A stretch of 64,000 nt of DNA from Hahella sp. CCB-MM4 (GCF_002260525.1 NZ_MRYI01000023.1:1-64000), one strand, 5' to 3'; counted from the first letter of the stretch, positions 54,736 to 63,898 are shown. Numbers and translations are program-made. The notes: generated by a model not told the origin, from the letters alone.

Positions 54736-55740
54736 TTATGCTTCGTAAAGCGCCGGTTTGGATATCGTGTTAACTGCTTCATAATGCCCACTGGTTACCG
54801 CTCGCAGCGCAGCATCAGCTGTCAGCGTCGAGACGTAGCCATCCCAGGCACTGGGGCCGGTGGCTCCACCGTCACGAGCGGCGGCAATCCACTCACGGAA
54901 TTCCTGGTCGTAAGCCTCGATAAAACGTTCGCGCCAATCCACCGGAATGCGCTGTCGAATGCCATGACGGTCAGAAATGACTGTTGCCGGTCTATTCGGT
55001 AGCGCCGCCACCCCATTTTCACAACTGACCTCACCGCGGATGTCGTAGCCGTAGTCGATATTCACTGAAATTTCGACGTCGACGATGACACCACTGGCCA
55101 TGCGTAGAAGAACGAGCGTCGGATCCCGTAATTCGCCTCCACGGGAAGAGCGTTTAGGAATGCGTACTTCGACACCGACAATTTCGTCAGACAACAACCA
55201 GCGGGAGATATCGGCGTCATGCACCAGGGTGTCATTGAGCGGCATTTCGGAGGTATACAGACCTTCAGGTACGCTGGCGTTGCGATGTACTGAGCGATAC
55301 ATGAGCGGGGCACCAAGATAGCCTTCATCAATCACAGCTTTCAGGTTTCGGTAGTCCGCATCAAAGCGCCGCATGAAGCCGACCTGGATCAGACGACGTC
55401 CTAACGCCACTTCGGCCTCGATCACCTTCAGAGCCGCGGCCTCAGAAGTCACCATCGGTTTTTCGCAGAACACTGGCTTTCCAGCCGCGATACAGTCCAG
55501 CAACTGCTCCTCATGGGCAGCGCCCCAAGAGCAGATCACGACGGCTTCTACCATGTCTGCACGAATCAGTGCCTGTGGGGTATCAAACACTTCTGCCCCT
55601 GCCGGTGCAGCCTGGGATGCCCGTGCCTGATCGATATCACTGACAGCGACGACCTCAACATCCTGCAGCACCTTGGTCAGGCGACGAATATGGTCCTGGC
55701 CTATCATGCCGGTACCTATTACTCCAACACGTAAAGTCAT
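54736..55740 (-). CDS. iolG: IolG-like inositol 2-dehydrogenase
   Basis: A 334-aa oxidoreductase starting [20 protein letters not shown], the IolG signature. [19 protein letters not shown] gives the EKP lysine, and [19 protein letters not shown] the catalytic Asp-His region. The C-terminus [20 protein letters not shown] is also IolG-like. ATG 55740 has AAGGTG upstream; the 33 extra codons upstream are not conserved. It oxidises myo-inositol to scyllo-inosose with NAD, the first catabolic step. Confidence 0.87.
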   Translation of the reverse strand: MTLRVGVIGTGMIGQDHIRRLTKVLQDVEVVAVSDIDQARASQAAPAGAEVFDTPQALIRADMVEAVVICSWGAAHEEQLLDCIAAGKPVFCEKPMVTSEAAALKVIEAEVALGRRLIQVGFMRRFDADYRNLKAVIDEGYLGAPLMYRSVHRNASVPEGLYTSEMPLNDTLVHDADISRWLLSDEIVGVEVRIPKRSSRGGELRDPTLVLLRMASGVIVDVEISVNIDYGYDIRGEVSCENGVAALPNRPATVISDRHGIRQRIPVDWRERFIEAYDQEFREWIAAARDGGATGPSAWDGYVSTLTADAALRAVTSGHYEAVNTISKPALYEA

Positions 55741-55750
55741 AACGTCACCT

Positions 55751-56650
55751 TCACTTAATGTATTTGTCGATGTAGCGCTGCATTTCGTTGCGCATGAATA
55801 TTCCGCTTTGATCAGCCTTTTCTTCCCAGGCAAATACACAGGCCGTCATGATGCCGTCGAAGCCGATCTCACCTAAGGTGCGGTAAAAATCGTCCCAGGG
55901 GACTTCACCCTGCCCCATATTCAGGTGCTGGTGTACGCGGGCAGTCGAACCCGGCGGATTGATGATATAACGCAGGCCTGAACTGGCTTTGTGGTTGAAG
56001 GTGTCGGCAATATGCACGTGGGCCAACACATCAGCACACTCTCGGAGCATGGCCACAGTGTCATCACCGAAGTAGAAGGTATGCGGTGTACAATAGAGGA
56101 ACTTCACGTTCGGTGAATTCACCGTGCGGATCAAGTCCACCGAAGGCTGCAGGGTTTCCACCCAGTCTTCCGGATGCGGTTCGATATGCAGGTTGATGCC
56201 TTCACGCTCAAAGATCGGTACCAGTTCTTCCATCGAACGCCACCAAGCGTCTTCACAGGCTTCGATCATTGAGCCGGTGTGGCAGCAATAACAGGTGCCC
56301 TTGTCCGGATGAGGTCCGCGACCGAATTCGGAATTCATGGTGTCGACGCCCATCTCAACAGCAATCTCGATGGCTCGCTTCCAGTGCCGGACGGCAGCTT
56401 TGCGCTCTTCCTCATCGTTGGATGCCCACCGGTACATCGGCAGTAAAGTGGCAATACCAACCCTGGCGTCAGCCAAGGCTTTTTTGAATGATTTGATACG
56501 ATCCGGGAACACACGCGGAGCCTTGAACCATTCAAGAAAGTCGCCGCGCGGACTCAGTTCAATCCAGTCGTAACCCAGCTCAGCCACCTTTGACGGTAAC
56601 TGTTCCAGACTTAAATGCCGGTGCATAAAGGGGTCTAGAGTAATCTTCAT
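55751..56650 (-). CDS. Sugar phosphate isomerase/epimerase-like TIM-barrel protein
   Basis: A 299-aa protein with [57 protein letters not shown] and [10 protein letters not shown]. The Glu/His ends of strands give a divalent metal site. A cysteine cluster (TCYCCHTG, about residues 128-135) is unusual. It is 10 bases upstream of iolG, so the two are probably coupled. An IolI-type isomerase or inosose isomerase role is plausible. Confidence 0.75.
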   Translation of the reverse strand: MKITLDPFMHRHLSLEQLPSKVAELGYDWIELSPRGDFLEWFKAPRVFPDRIKSFKKALADARVGIATLLPMYRWASNDEEERKAAVRHWKRAIEIAVEMGVDTMNSEFGRGPHPDKGTCYCCHTGSMIEACEDAWWRSMEELVPIFEREGINLHIEPHPEDWVETLQPSVDLIRTVNSPNVKFLYCTPHTFYFGDDTVAMLRECADVLAHVHIADTFNHKASSGLRYIINPPGSTARVHQHLNMGQGEVPWDDFYRTLGEIGFDGIMTACVFAWEEKADQSGIFMRNEMQRYIDKYIK

Positions 56651-56694
56651 AAGAATTCTCCATATAAGAGCTAGCGAAAAATATTCTTTGGATC

Positions 56695-56720
56695 GGGCGT
56701 CAACCGGACGATTGACGCCC
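56695..56720 (-). other. Stem-loop between the ATPase and isomerase genes
   Basis: GGGCGTCA (56695-56702) and TGACGCCC (56713-56720) pair perfectly across 10 bases. No T-run follows on the minus strand, so it is more likely an mRNA-stabilising or attenuating stem at the 3' end of the transporter cistrons. Confidence 0.5.
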
Positions 56721-56724
56721 CGAA

Positions 56725-57549
56725 TCAGTGTGCCGGGGGTGGCGGATGACCTTCATGAGCCGACATATAGCTCTCGATCTCACCTTCCAGATCGGCCATG
56801 GCTTCACCTCCGGCCATCAGATCCGTAATCTCCTCGCGAGTCTTTTCGCCCTTACGGAAGTCGGCCGCCAGTGCTCCGCGAATCAAGACAGCAAAATGAT
56901 CTCCGACCGTCATCGCATGCATCACCTGGTGAGTGATAAAAATCACAGCCAACCCGCGCTTGCGTGCTTCAAACACAATGCGCAGCACATGGGTGGCTTC
57001 CTTTACGCCCAGCGCAGCGGTGGGTTCGTCGAGAATGAGTACCCGGGCACCAAAATGAACGGCTCGGGCAATGGCGAGTGACTGGCGCTCACCGCCGGAC
57101 AGCCCCCCGATCAAACGGTCGCCGTCATCGATGCGTGTGATCCCAAATTCCTTGACCGCTTTAACTGCCGTTTCGTTGGCTGTTTTCCGGTCAAAGATGG
57201 TGAAAGGCCCAAATTTTTTGGTGGGTTCAACGCCGACGAAAAAGGAGCGTCCGATCGTCATTAGAGGAAAAGTGCCCCCGAATTGATGGACCGTGGAAAT
57301 ACCCCGGCTAGCGGCATCCTTTGGACAATCGAAGGAAACTTCCTCTCCGTCCATAAGCATCTGACCGCTGGTGGGCTTGTGAACACCGGCCAGGGTTTTG
57401 ATCAGTGTTGACTTGCCCGCGCCGTTGTCGCCGAGCAAACACAGCACTTCACCAGCATGGACCTTTAGCGAGATGTCATGAAGTACATCGATCGGTCCGA
57501 ACGACTTATTAACGTTTTTCAATTCAAGTACAGGGTTGGTCGTGTTCAT
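56725..57549 (-). CDS. Inositol ABC importer, ATP-binding subunit
   Basis: A 274-aa single-domain ATPase. Walker A LLGDNGAGKSTLIKTLAG, signature LSGGERQSLAIARA and Walker B VLILDEPTAALGV are intact. Sugar importers of the CUT2 type usually have a fused tandem ATPase of about 500 aa; this is the single-domain form found with some inositol and ribose-like systems. The C-terminus is His/Pro rich (AHEGHPPPPAH). Its start overlaps the upstream permease stop by 4 bases. Confidence 0.87.
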   Translation of the reverse strand: MNTTNPVLELKNVNKSFGPIDVLHDISLKVHAGEVLCLLGDNGAGKSTLIKTLAGVHKPTSGQMLMDGEEVSFDCPKDAASRGISTVHQFGGTFPLMTIGRSFFVGVEPTKKFGPFTIFDRKTANETAVKAVKEFGITRIDDGDRLIGGLSGGERQSLAIARAVHFGARVLILDEPTAALGVKEATHVLRIVFEARKRGLAVIFITHQVMHAMTVGDHFAVLIRGALAADFRKGEKTREEITDLMAGGEAMADLEGEIESYMSAHEGHPPPPAH

Positions 57550-58577
57550 GCTGCCGCCCTCGTAGTATTCAGTTTTTGTTTTTCCTTCTTCGGTTTACTG
57601 CCAGTCAGCGCCATCTTGCGGAAGCTGTTGTTCATGACGACCGCCACCAGTAGCATCACGCCGATGATCAGGCTGGACCAGTTGCGGTCGATATCGGTGA
57701 AATAAATACCTTGGGTGACCACGGCAAAGGTCAGGGTTCCGAAGAAAATTCCGATGATGGAACCAAAGCCTCCAGTGAGGAGCACGCCGCCAACCACCAC
57801 GGAGACCACGGCGTTGAAGATGTAGTTCATGCCGCCGGAAACCTGAGCGGAATTGAACAGGATCGCTCCGCACATTCCGACAAAGGATGCACTGGTGGAT
57901 GACAGTACAAATAGCCAGATCGTCAGCCTGTCGGTTGGAATCCCTGCATTACGGGCACTGTCCCTATCACCGCCCATGGCGAAGATCCAGTTTCCATAAC
58001 GTGTGTAATGAACAATGAAGAAGTAAACGGCTGTCAGGCCGATCCACCAAAGGATGATGATCTGATAACTGCCACCGACAAGGTTACCGAAGATGGCTTT
58101 GCTCCATTCGGGGGCCGACAATGCAACACTCGCATTCCCTGTCAGTAGAACGGATGCACTGAGGATGACACCCTGCATAGCCACAAGAGTGCCAAGTGTC
58201 ACAATGAGTGACGGCACCGAGGTACGCACGGTCAGCAAACCGTTGACCAGGCCCACGGCAACACCAAGCGCCAATGCCCCCAGGATGCCGACAATGATCG
58301 GTAGCTCATAATAGCCGGAGAGAATCGCCACACTCATGGAGCCGGCGGGAATCATCGCACCGATGGAGATATCCAGTTCACCTGAAATCATCAGCAGACC
58401 GACAGGCAGGGCAACCACACCAAGATTGGCGGCAAGGTTGACCCAGCTGGCAGCGCCGATAAAGTTGCTCAATTGCACGCCACCAAAGATAACGAAGAAT
58501 AGAATGACAGCGACAAAGCTCATCACCGAACCAGCTTCAGGACGGGTGACGAATTTAGACAGAAATTGAGTTTTCAT
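57546..58577 (-). CDS. Inositol ABC importer, permease subunit 2 (CUT2 type)
   Basis: A 343-aa membrane protein with about eight to ten hydrophobic segments. Family motifs: GLLMISGELDISIGAMIPAG, SLIVTLGTLVAMQG, FAMGGDRDSARNAGIPTDRL and VVGGVLLTGGFGSIIGIFFG. It is clearly paralogous to the permease upstream (9-base gap), sharing these motifs almost word for word, so the importer may use a permease heterodimer. GAGG lies 8 bases before the ATG. Confidence 0.88.
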   Translation of the reverse strand: MKTQFLSKFVTRPEAGSVMSFVAVILFFVIFGGVQLSNFIGAASWVNLAANLGVVALPVGLLMISGELDISIGAMIPAGSMSVAILSGYYELPIIVGILGALALGVAVGLVNGLLTVRTSVPSLIVTLGTLVAMQGVILSASVLLTGNASVALSAPEWSKAIFGNLVGGSYQIIILWWIGLTAVYFFIVHYTRYGNWIFAMGGDRDSARNAGIPTDRLTIWLFVLSSTSASFVGMCGAILFNSAQVSGGMNYIFNAVVSVVVGGVLLTGGFGSIIGIFFGTLTFAVVTQGIYFTDIDRNWSSLIIGVMLLVAVVMNNSFRKMALTGSKPKKEKQKLNTTRAAA

Positions 58578-58586
58578 CGTCAGGCC

Positions 58587-59636
58587 TCACGCTTTCTTTT
58601 TGCTTGAATAGCTCAGTGCCGCGCGGCGGAAAGAGTCGTTGGTAATAACCGCTACCAACAACAGCGCACCAATGATGACACTGCCAATGTTCGGATCGAA
58701 ATCGGTGAAGTAGATACCCTGGTTAACCATGGCAAAGGTCACGGTGCCCAGCAGAATGCCGATGATTGAGCCGAAGCCGCCTGTCAGTAGTACGCCACCG
58801 ATGACGACACACATGATCGAGTTGAAGATAAATGCCTGGCCGCCGGCCACTTGGGCGCTCTGGTATACCATGGCCTGAGACACACCGACGAAGGCTGCGC
58901 AGAATCCGCTTGCCATAAACAGACCGATGGTGAGCTTCTCAGTTGGAATGCCGGCATTGCGGGCGCTTTCCCGATCACCGCCCAGAGCAAAGATCCAGTT
59001 GCCGAATGGCGAAATATGGAGGATGTAGAAAAACACCGCCACAAATGCCAGCCACCAGAAGATGGTGACCTGGAACATCCCGCCGACAAATTGGCCCAGC
59101 AGCATCTGCGACAATTCACTGGGCACAATCGAGGCACTGGTGGAACCGGTGAGCAGTACCGCAAATCCGAGAGTTAATCCCATCACGGCGAACATCATGC
59201 CAATCGAAACAATCAGTGAAGGCACCTGGGTTTTCAGGACCAGATAACCATTGATGAAGCCGACCAGCATTCCAAAACCCAGCGCTGCTATGATGCCGAC
59301 GGGCTCCGGTAGACCAAAACTTCCGGAGGTGATGGCAAGCGTTAGTGAAGAAGCGGGAATCACCGCTCCAATGGAAAGATCCAGTTCGCCGGCAATCATC
59401 AGCAAGCCTATCGGCAAAGCGACGATGCCAATTTCAGCGGCAATGTTTAACCAACTGGCAAAGCCTGCCGGAGATAGGAACACCTGCCCCGCGGCGAAAA
59501 CGAAGAATAGAAATACCGCGATCATTCCCAGGAAGGATCCCATTTCAGGGCGGCGTGCCAACCGGCCTAATTGCGGCATGCTGAAGCGGCTGGCGGTCGA
59601 CATGTGCGCGGTTTTATTTTGATAGACTGAGGCCAT
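58587..59636 (-). CDS. Inositol ABC importer, permease subunit 1 (CUT2 type)
   Basis: A 349-aa CUT2-type permease with GLLMIAGELDLSIGAVIPAS, SLIVSIGMMFAVMGL, FALGGDRESARNAGIPTEKL and VIGGVLLTGGFGSIIGILLG. ATG 59636 (AGGGGAA upstream) is preferred to a start 15 bases earlier. It is the second gene of the transport operon after the binding protein. Confidence 0.88.
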   Translation of the reverse strand: MASVYQNKTAHMSTASRFSMPQLGRLARRPEMGSFLGMIAVFLFFVFAAGQVFLSPAGFASWLNIAAEIGIVALPIGLLMIAGELDLSIGAVIPASSLTLAITSGSFGLPEPVGIIAALGFGMLVGFINGYLVLKTQVPSLIVSIGMMFAVMGLTLGFAVLLTGSTSASIVPSELSQMLLGQFVGGMFQVTIFWWLAFVAVFFYILHISPFGNWIFALGGDRESARNAGIPTEKLTIGLFMASGFCAAFVGVSQAMVYQSAQVAGGQAFIFNSIMCVVIGGVLLTGGFGSIIGILLGTVTFAMVNQGIYFTDFDPNIGSVIIGALLLVAVITNDSFRRAALSYSSKKKA

Positions 59637-59721
59637 GATTTTCCCCTGCATCGAAGCTGTCAGATTGCTTTAGCCAACAGACAGCCCGGAGCTAACTGTT
59701 GTGAGTTCTTCATAGCTGGGA

Positions 59722-60696
59722 TTAACGGGTGCCTTTTTTGACGCCATCCAGAGTCGCATCGACATTGGAGGCATCAACAATACCCGGACCGGTCAGAATT
59801 TCCCGAGTGGGCACACTCAAACCGTAGTTAACATATCCATTGAGAATTGAGACCGCGAGGAAGCCTTGCAGGTAGCCCTGTTGGTCAATGGCAAACAACT
59901 GCTTACCGGACTTGATGTTGTTGAGAATGGTTTCGTCCATGTTCAGGCCACCGACCTTGACCCGCCCCATTTTACCGGCCTGCATGACGCCGTTAATGGA
60001 AGCGTTGGCATCAACGTTGCCGATGGTGTAGATACCGGTTACCTGGGGGTTTTTCAGCAGGTAAGCCTTCACGGCCTGGGCTACAGAGGTTGCGCTGCCA
60101 AAAGAAGTTGCCGGCAACGGCAGAGTGTCACCCGTACCTCCAGCCTCCTTAATGCCGTCGGTCATACCTTTACAGTTGGCTTCGATGTTGGCGGCTCCTG
60201 GCAAGGTATTGATGCAAACCAGATGTTTCTCGCCCTTCTTGGCAAAGTATTTCCCGGCGGCGACGCCTGCTTTGTAGTCGTCACTGCCGACATAGTTCAT
60301 CGCTCCAAGGCGATTAGCGGCACCGATGCCACCGGCGTTATAAATAATCAACGGGATCCCTGCCTTCACAACAGCCTCAAATGCAGGTTCCATCGCTTCG
60401 GGCACCCAGTTTGGACCGACAATGGCATCCGCTCCCTGTGAAATAGCCTGACGGATCAGTTCTGCCGCATCGACGCCGAGGTTGTCATAGTTCTGGGGAC
60501 CCAACCAGGTTACCGAACCGCCTTGTGCTTTCACCACAATGGCCGCATCTTCCGCGCCGTGCTTCACAATTGACCAGAAAGGATCGTCCGGTTTTCCACC
60601 GATCACAAAGATATTGGCAGCCATGGTAACCGTCGTCGCGCAAGCAGCGATGGTGGCTACAACAGCCTTTGAAAATTTAGTAGTCAAGGTACTCAT
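59722..60696 (-). CDS. Inositol ABC importer, periplasmic binding protein
   Basis: A 324-aa sugar-binding protein of the periplasmic binding protein 1 family (ribose/inositol type). Signal peptide: AVVATIAACATTVTMA. The mature part starts ANIFVIGGKPDDPFWSIVKH and contains GADAIVGPNWVPEAMEPAF and LFAIDQQGYLQGFLAVSIL. AGAGGA lies 8 bases before the ATG. It is the first gene of the minus-strand inositol operon, divergent from the LacI regulator. The exact ligand (myo-inositol or a related cyclitol) is inferred from the catabolic genes. Confidence 0.88.
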   Translation of the reverse strand: MSTLTTKFSKAVVATIAACATTVTMAANIFVIGGKPDDPFWSIVKHGAEDAAIVVKAQGGSVTWLGPQNYDNLGVDAAELIRQAISQGADAIVGPNWVPEAMEPAFEAVVKAGIPLIIYNAGGIGAANRLGAMNYVGSDDYKAGVAAGKYFAKKGEKHLVCINTLPGAANIEANCKGMTDGIKEAGGTGDTLPLPATSFGSATSVAQAVKAYLLKNPQVTGIYTIGNVDANASINGVMQAGKMGRVKVGGLNMDETILNNIKSGKQLFAIDQQGYLQGFLAVSILNGYVNYGLSVPTREILTGPGIVDASNVDATLDGVKKGTR

Positions 60697-60830
60697 TGTT
60701 ATTTTCCTCTTTACTTATTGTTTTCACCCGAACTCTACGAAGGGTTATTTTTTGTACACAACCAAGACTAGCAAAATGGAATTTTTATGGAATAATAATT
60801 CACTGGAAATGATACGATTGTGTCATTTAA

Positions 60831-60847
60831 TGTCATTCAAAATGACA
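60831..60847. promoter_or_regulatory. Candidate LacI-family operator
   Basis: TGTCATTcaaAATGACA is a perfect 7-bp inverted repeat with a 3-base spacer in the divergent promoter region between the binding-protein and regulator genes. TGTCATT also occurs 11 bases upstream (60821), so a second, partial site may exist. Confidence 0.5.
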
Positions 60848-60965
60848 CTTTTTAGAAGTGATAATTTATGGATGAATTAGCTCCAAAACATGAGGGAGCG
60901 GTATATAAGCCGGGAAGCTGATATAGAAGCTAGAAAGCATTATTAGAATAAAAATGAGGTTCAGC

Positions 60966-62000
60966 ATGAAAAGGCCAACCATCGCGGATGTTGCCGCCGA
61001 AGCAGGCGTATCGATATCAACGGTAAACCGAATTCTTGGTGGCAAGGGGTCTGTGAAGAACACCACCATCCAAAAGGTGCAAAGTGCGGCTGAAAAGGTC
61101 GGCTATTATGGGTTGGGTGTTATCAAATACAGGCTCAACGAGGCAACTCCCACCTACCGCTTTGGCTTTCTCTTGCAACAGTCTCACCGCCCCGTGTATC
61201 AACAGTTCAGTAAAAGAATCGTTGAAGCCTGTCACCGACGTAATAATGAGATCGTCAAACCCCTGGTCGATTTTGTTGACCTGTTGACACCCGAAAATAT
61301 CGCCGCCCGCCTGAAAGCCCTGGGGCATGAATGTGATGCGGTTGCTGTGATCGCCGCCGACCACCCGGTCATTGGAAATGCCATTCGTGAACTCAAGGAA
61401 ATGGGTAAGCCGGTGGTTTGCTATATTACGGACCAATCCTCTCCTGATCGTGCAGCTTATGTCGGAACCGACAACTGGAAGCTGGGCCGTACCGCCGGGT
61501 TTCTCATGTCCAGAATGACTCACAGACCAGGCCGTGTGGCGGTTTTTATCGGCCACCACCGGTATCAATGTCAGGATGCAGCCGACGCCAGTTTCCGCTC
61601 CTATATCCGGGAACACGCTCCCAACCTGCTGATCGGAGAAAGCCGCCCTACCCACGAAGTCCCGGATCAGGCCTATCGTATGGTTAAAGATCTGTTGGCG
61701 AACAGTGAAGACCTGATTGGCATTCTGATTGTCGGCGGCGGCATATCCGGCGTCTTGAGAGCCCTGCGCGAAGTCCCGGTCGAACGCCGCAAGAACATCG
61801 TACTCGTCTGCCGGGATATGGGACCTGAAACCCTCAAAGGCCTCGGCGAAGAATTAGTCACCGCCTCACTCTGCCATCCACCGAATGCCACGCCGGATTT
61901 ACTGGTGGAAACGATGATTGATGTTGTTAATCAGGACACCATTGACTCGCCCATTCAGCGAACGATCCCGTTTGATATTTTGACGCCGGCTAATATTTAA
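60966..62000 (+). CDS. LacI-family regulator of the inositol locus
   Basis: A 344-aa regulator. The helix-turn-helix RPTIADVAAEAGVSISTVNR (residues 3-22) and hinge helix region are followed by a periplasmic-binding-like ligand domain (YVGTDNWKLGRTAGFLMSRM, VAVFIGHHRYQCQDAADASF). ATG 60966 has GAGG upstream and is preferred to ATG 60954. It is transcribed away from the inositol operon and should repress it, binding an inositol-derived inducer. This is inferred from divergent placement. Confidence 0.9.
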   Translation: MKRPTIADVAAEAGVSISTVNRILGGKGSVKNTTIQKVQSAAEKVGYYGLGVIKYRLNEATPTYRFGFLLQQSHRPVYQQFSKRIVEACHRRNNEIVKPLVDFVDLLTPENIAARLKALGHECDAVAVIAADHPVIGNAIRELKEMGKPVVCYITDQSSPDRAAYVGTDNWKLGRTAGFLMSRMTHRPGRVAVFIGHHRYQCQDAADASFRSYIREHAPNLLIGESRPTHEVPDQAYRMVKDLLANSEDLIGILIVGGGISGVLRALREVPVERRKNIVLVCRDMGPETLKGLGEELVTASLCHPPNATPDLLVETMIDVVNQDTIDSPIQRTIPFDILTPANI

Positions 62001-62032
62001 GATGCCGATTCGGGAAACTGGGATAGCTCTGA

Positions 62033-62287
62033 GGATTAATAGACGCTGTTTACTGGGATACCGATTGGATCGACACGCTCTACTCTACAACTAAGCTAGA
62101 CCGGCAATTTCAAATTGGGTCAATTTATGAACTGGTGGATGCCATTCAAAAGACATCATTCGAAGAGCAGCTCAAAATGTTGGCAGCTTCAGGCAAATAT
62201 CGCCATCATCGAGCGGCGGAGGATGTCAGGATGATTTATGAGGCCTTCACGGTAACTTTGAAAGGCGTTTTGACTGCATTGAGATAA
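62033..62287 (+). pseudogene. 5'-truncated coding remnant
   Basis: An open frame between TGA 62030-62032 and TAA 62285-62287 has no ATG, GTG or TTG before residue 44. It encodes a helical, protein-like segment (WIDTLYSTTKLDRQFQIGSI, then EDVRMIYEAFTVTLKGVLTA). The composition is coding-like. It may be the 3' end of a gene cut by a rearrangement just after the inositol locus. No family recognised. Confidence 0.4.
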
Positions 62288-62327
62288 GGGCGGGAACGAT
62301 GTCTAGGACTGGTCGCCCTTCCTCCCT

Positions 62328-62861
62328 TTACACTAGCTCTCGATCAAAAATGAGTCCTTTGAGATTGAGGACATTCACCAACTCTCGAAATTCATCCGTA
62401 CAAAATATCCGAGAATACTTGTCGAAATCGGTTTTAATTATCAGTTTGTCTGTGCTGTTATTTTCAAAAGCGATTCGGGTTACTCCGACTTGAACGCCAT
62501 CCGCAATTTCCGCCTCACTATTGATTTTATCTACGCCCTCTGCTGCCATTACATTGAACACATACCAAGTTCCATTTTCCGTCGAAACAGGAAGAAACTC
62601 GCCATAACTTTCCAGTTGGCCTTTCATATGATCAAAAGCCGTTTTAGAAAAGACAAGGTGGGTATACCAACAAGATATATCAGGTACTAGGCTTTCTTTG
62701 GCGGTGTCGTCATTTTGTTGTAGTGAACCTGATACATCTTTCCAGCTGCCAGCCAAAGACTGACCGGGAGTAGACCCGCGCATTAGCCTGACAACAACCT
62801 TCCCTGGAATATGTAGTGACATATAGTGCTCAGAGTTCAATTCAACTCGGTAAATAGTCAT
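62328..62861 (-). CDS. Imm11-like (DUF1629) immunity protein
   Basis: A 177-aa soluble protein. The central segment SKTAFDHMKGQLESYGEFLP followed by WYVFNVM and the later DKYSRIFCTDEFRELV resemble the Imm11/DUF1629 family of immunity proteins found with polymorphic toxins. No cognate toxin lies upstream on this strand, so it may be an orphan immunity gene. It sits beside a Tse2/Tsi2-like pair, which fits a small toxin-immunity island. Confidence 0.55.
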   Translation of the reverse strand: MTIYRVELNSEHYMSLHIPGKVVVRLMRGSTPGQSLAGSWKDVSGSLQQNDDTAKESLVPDISCWYTHLVFSKTAFDHMKGQLESYGEFLPVSTENGTWYVFNVMAAEGVDKINSEAEIADGVQVGVTRIAFENNSTDKLIIKTDFDKYSRIFCTDEFRELVNVLNLKGLIFDRELV

Positions 62862-63030
62862 TACTTTTCATCCTTACGTTCTTCATAACATTGGCGGAAA
62901 AGTTTAACCCAGAAAGCCGATTGTTCTAGATCAGACCGTTTGGTAGTTTCCATTTCGTTTATACACATTAGCAGCAGGGAACACTGCTTCCTCTGTCATA
63001 AATGGACATCACTCAAGGAGCAGAAGAATT

Positions 63031-63156
63031 ATGACGATTTGTATTTACTTCATCGACACCGTTGACGGTAATACCACCTCTAAAGGCGTCCATAGAAGCG
63101 TAGCCAAGCAGCTACACTACCCCATCCCCACCTCTTTCGAATTCAACAAGAGATAA
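63031..63156 (+). CDS. Small ORF upstream of the Tse2-like cassette (41 aa)
   Basis: ATG 63031 has AAGGAG 9 bases upstream, one of the better ribosome sites in this area. The product begins MTICIYFIDTVDGNTTSKGV and ends FEFNKR. It stops 6 bases before the toxin start, so it should be co-translated. I recognise no family. It may be a leader peptide, an additional antitoxin part or the remnant of a longer toxin N-terminus. Confidence 0.45.
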   Translation: MTICIYFIDTVDGNTTSKGVHRSVAKQLHYPIPTSFEFNKR

Positions 63157-63162
63157 GTTTCA

Positions 63163-63585
63163 ATGATCGCACAAGAAGACCTCTACATCATGGATGTCGT
63201 AGAGTTTGGAAAATACCTGTTTAGAATGGGGAATACCACCTGGCCTGCATTCACTGAACAAAGAGCCAGAATAGACGTTGTTATCGTAAAGCAAAACGGC
63301 ATAGAAACGGTTATAGCGAACGGCAATGGATTCTCTGCATTTGACCACTTAACTCCAATTATGAGAAAACCAGGAAAGAAGGTCTGGCGAATTATGAAAG
63401 GGGCGAATCTTCCAGCAGAGCTAAGGTTGGTAAAAGATCTTCGACCTGGCCACGAAGGTCATTATATGATTGCCCCCTCACGAAATATGCCTTTAAAAAA
63501 ATTCCTAGGACTTATGGAAGAGTTGGGGTTGGATAAGTCACGAGTACAAATTCTTTCAGAAGGAGACATAGCAAATGTCAAATAA
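63163..63585 (+). CDS. Tse2-like toxin (predicted ADP-ribosyltransferase fold), second copy
   Basis: A 140-aa protein paralogous to 9644-10024. Shared points: ENLYI/EDLYI start, RMGN-T, GIE-VIANGNG-S-F, then LPAELRLVKD, HYMIAPSRNMPL and a closing GLMEEL helix. These follow the order of the Tse2 core. The start is fixed by the paralogue and by AAGAGATAAG just upstream. It overlaps its downstream partner by 11 bases (the paralogous pair at 9644 has an 8-base gap). No secretion genes are in the window. Confidence 0.72.
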   Translation: MIAQEDLYIMDVVEFGKYLFRMGNTTWPAFTEQRARIDVVIVKQNGIETVIANGNGFSAFDHLTPIMRKPGKKVWRIMKGANLPAELRLVKDLRPGHEGHYMIAPSRNMPLKKFLGLMEELGLDKSRVQILSEGDIANVK

Positions 63586-63787
63586 AGGTATTCATCCTAT
63601 CGTTAGCGAATACAACCTGCTTTGGGAAGCACTAAAGTATTATGAGCAGCGACTGGAGCAGTTGTCGTTTGCGGAAACAGATGAAGATCAGCAACTAACA
63701 TACGACGAAAAGCTCCAAGACATTGAAGGCATCTTGGCTTCGCTTAAGTTGGCAGCGAAAGAGGATTATGACTTAGATCTTGAATAG
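63575..63787 (+). CDS. Tsi2-like small immunity/antitoxin protein, second copy
   Basis: A 70-aa acidic helical protein (for example YNLLWEALKYYEQRLEQLSF, then DEKLQDIEGILASLKL). It overlaps the toxin gene by 11 bases and starts in a GGAGACATAGCAA context (GGAG 9 bases upstream). Shared with the partner at 10033: an N-terminal hydrophobic NLLW/NMLW motif and an acidic C-terminus. This supports a homologous role. Confidence 0.62.
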   Translation: MSNKGIHPIVSEYNLLWEALKYYEQRLEQLSFAETDEDQQLTYDEKLQDIEGILASLKLAAKEDYDLDLE

Positions 63788-63898
63788 AAGTCAGACGCAT
63801 TGAAGCCCTAGCGCTATGTATTTAAAAGCCACCACTACCGAACTTGATAGTTCTGTATCCTGGGGCCGAGCCCAAAAGGATAGCCACGAGGAGAATAA

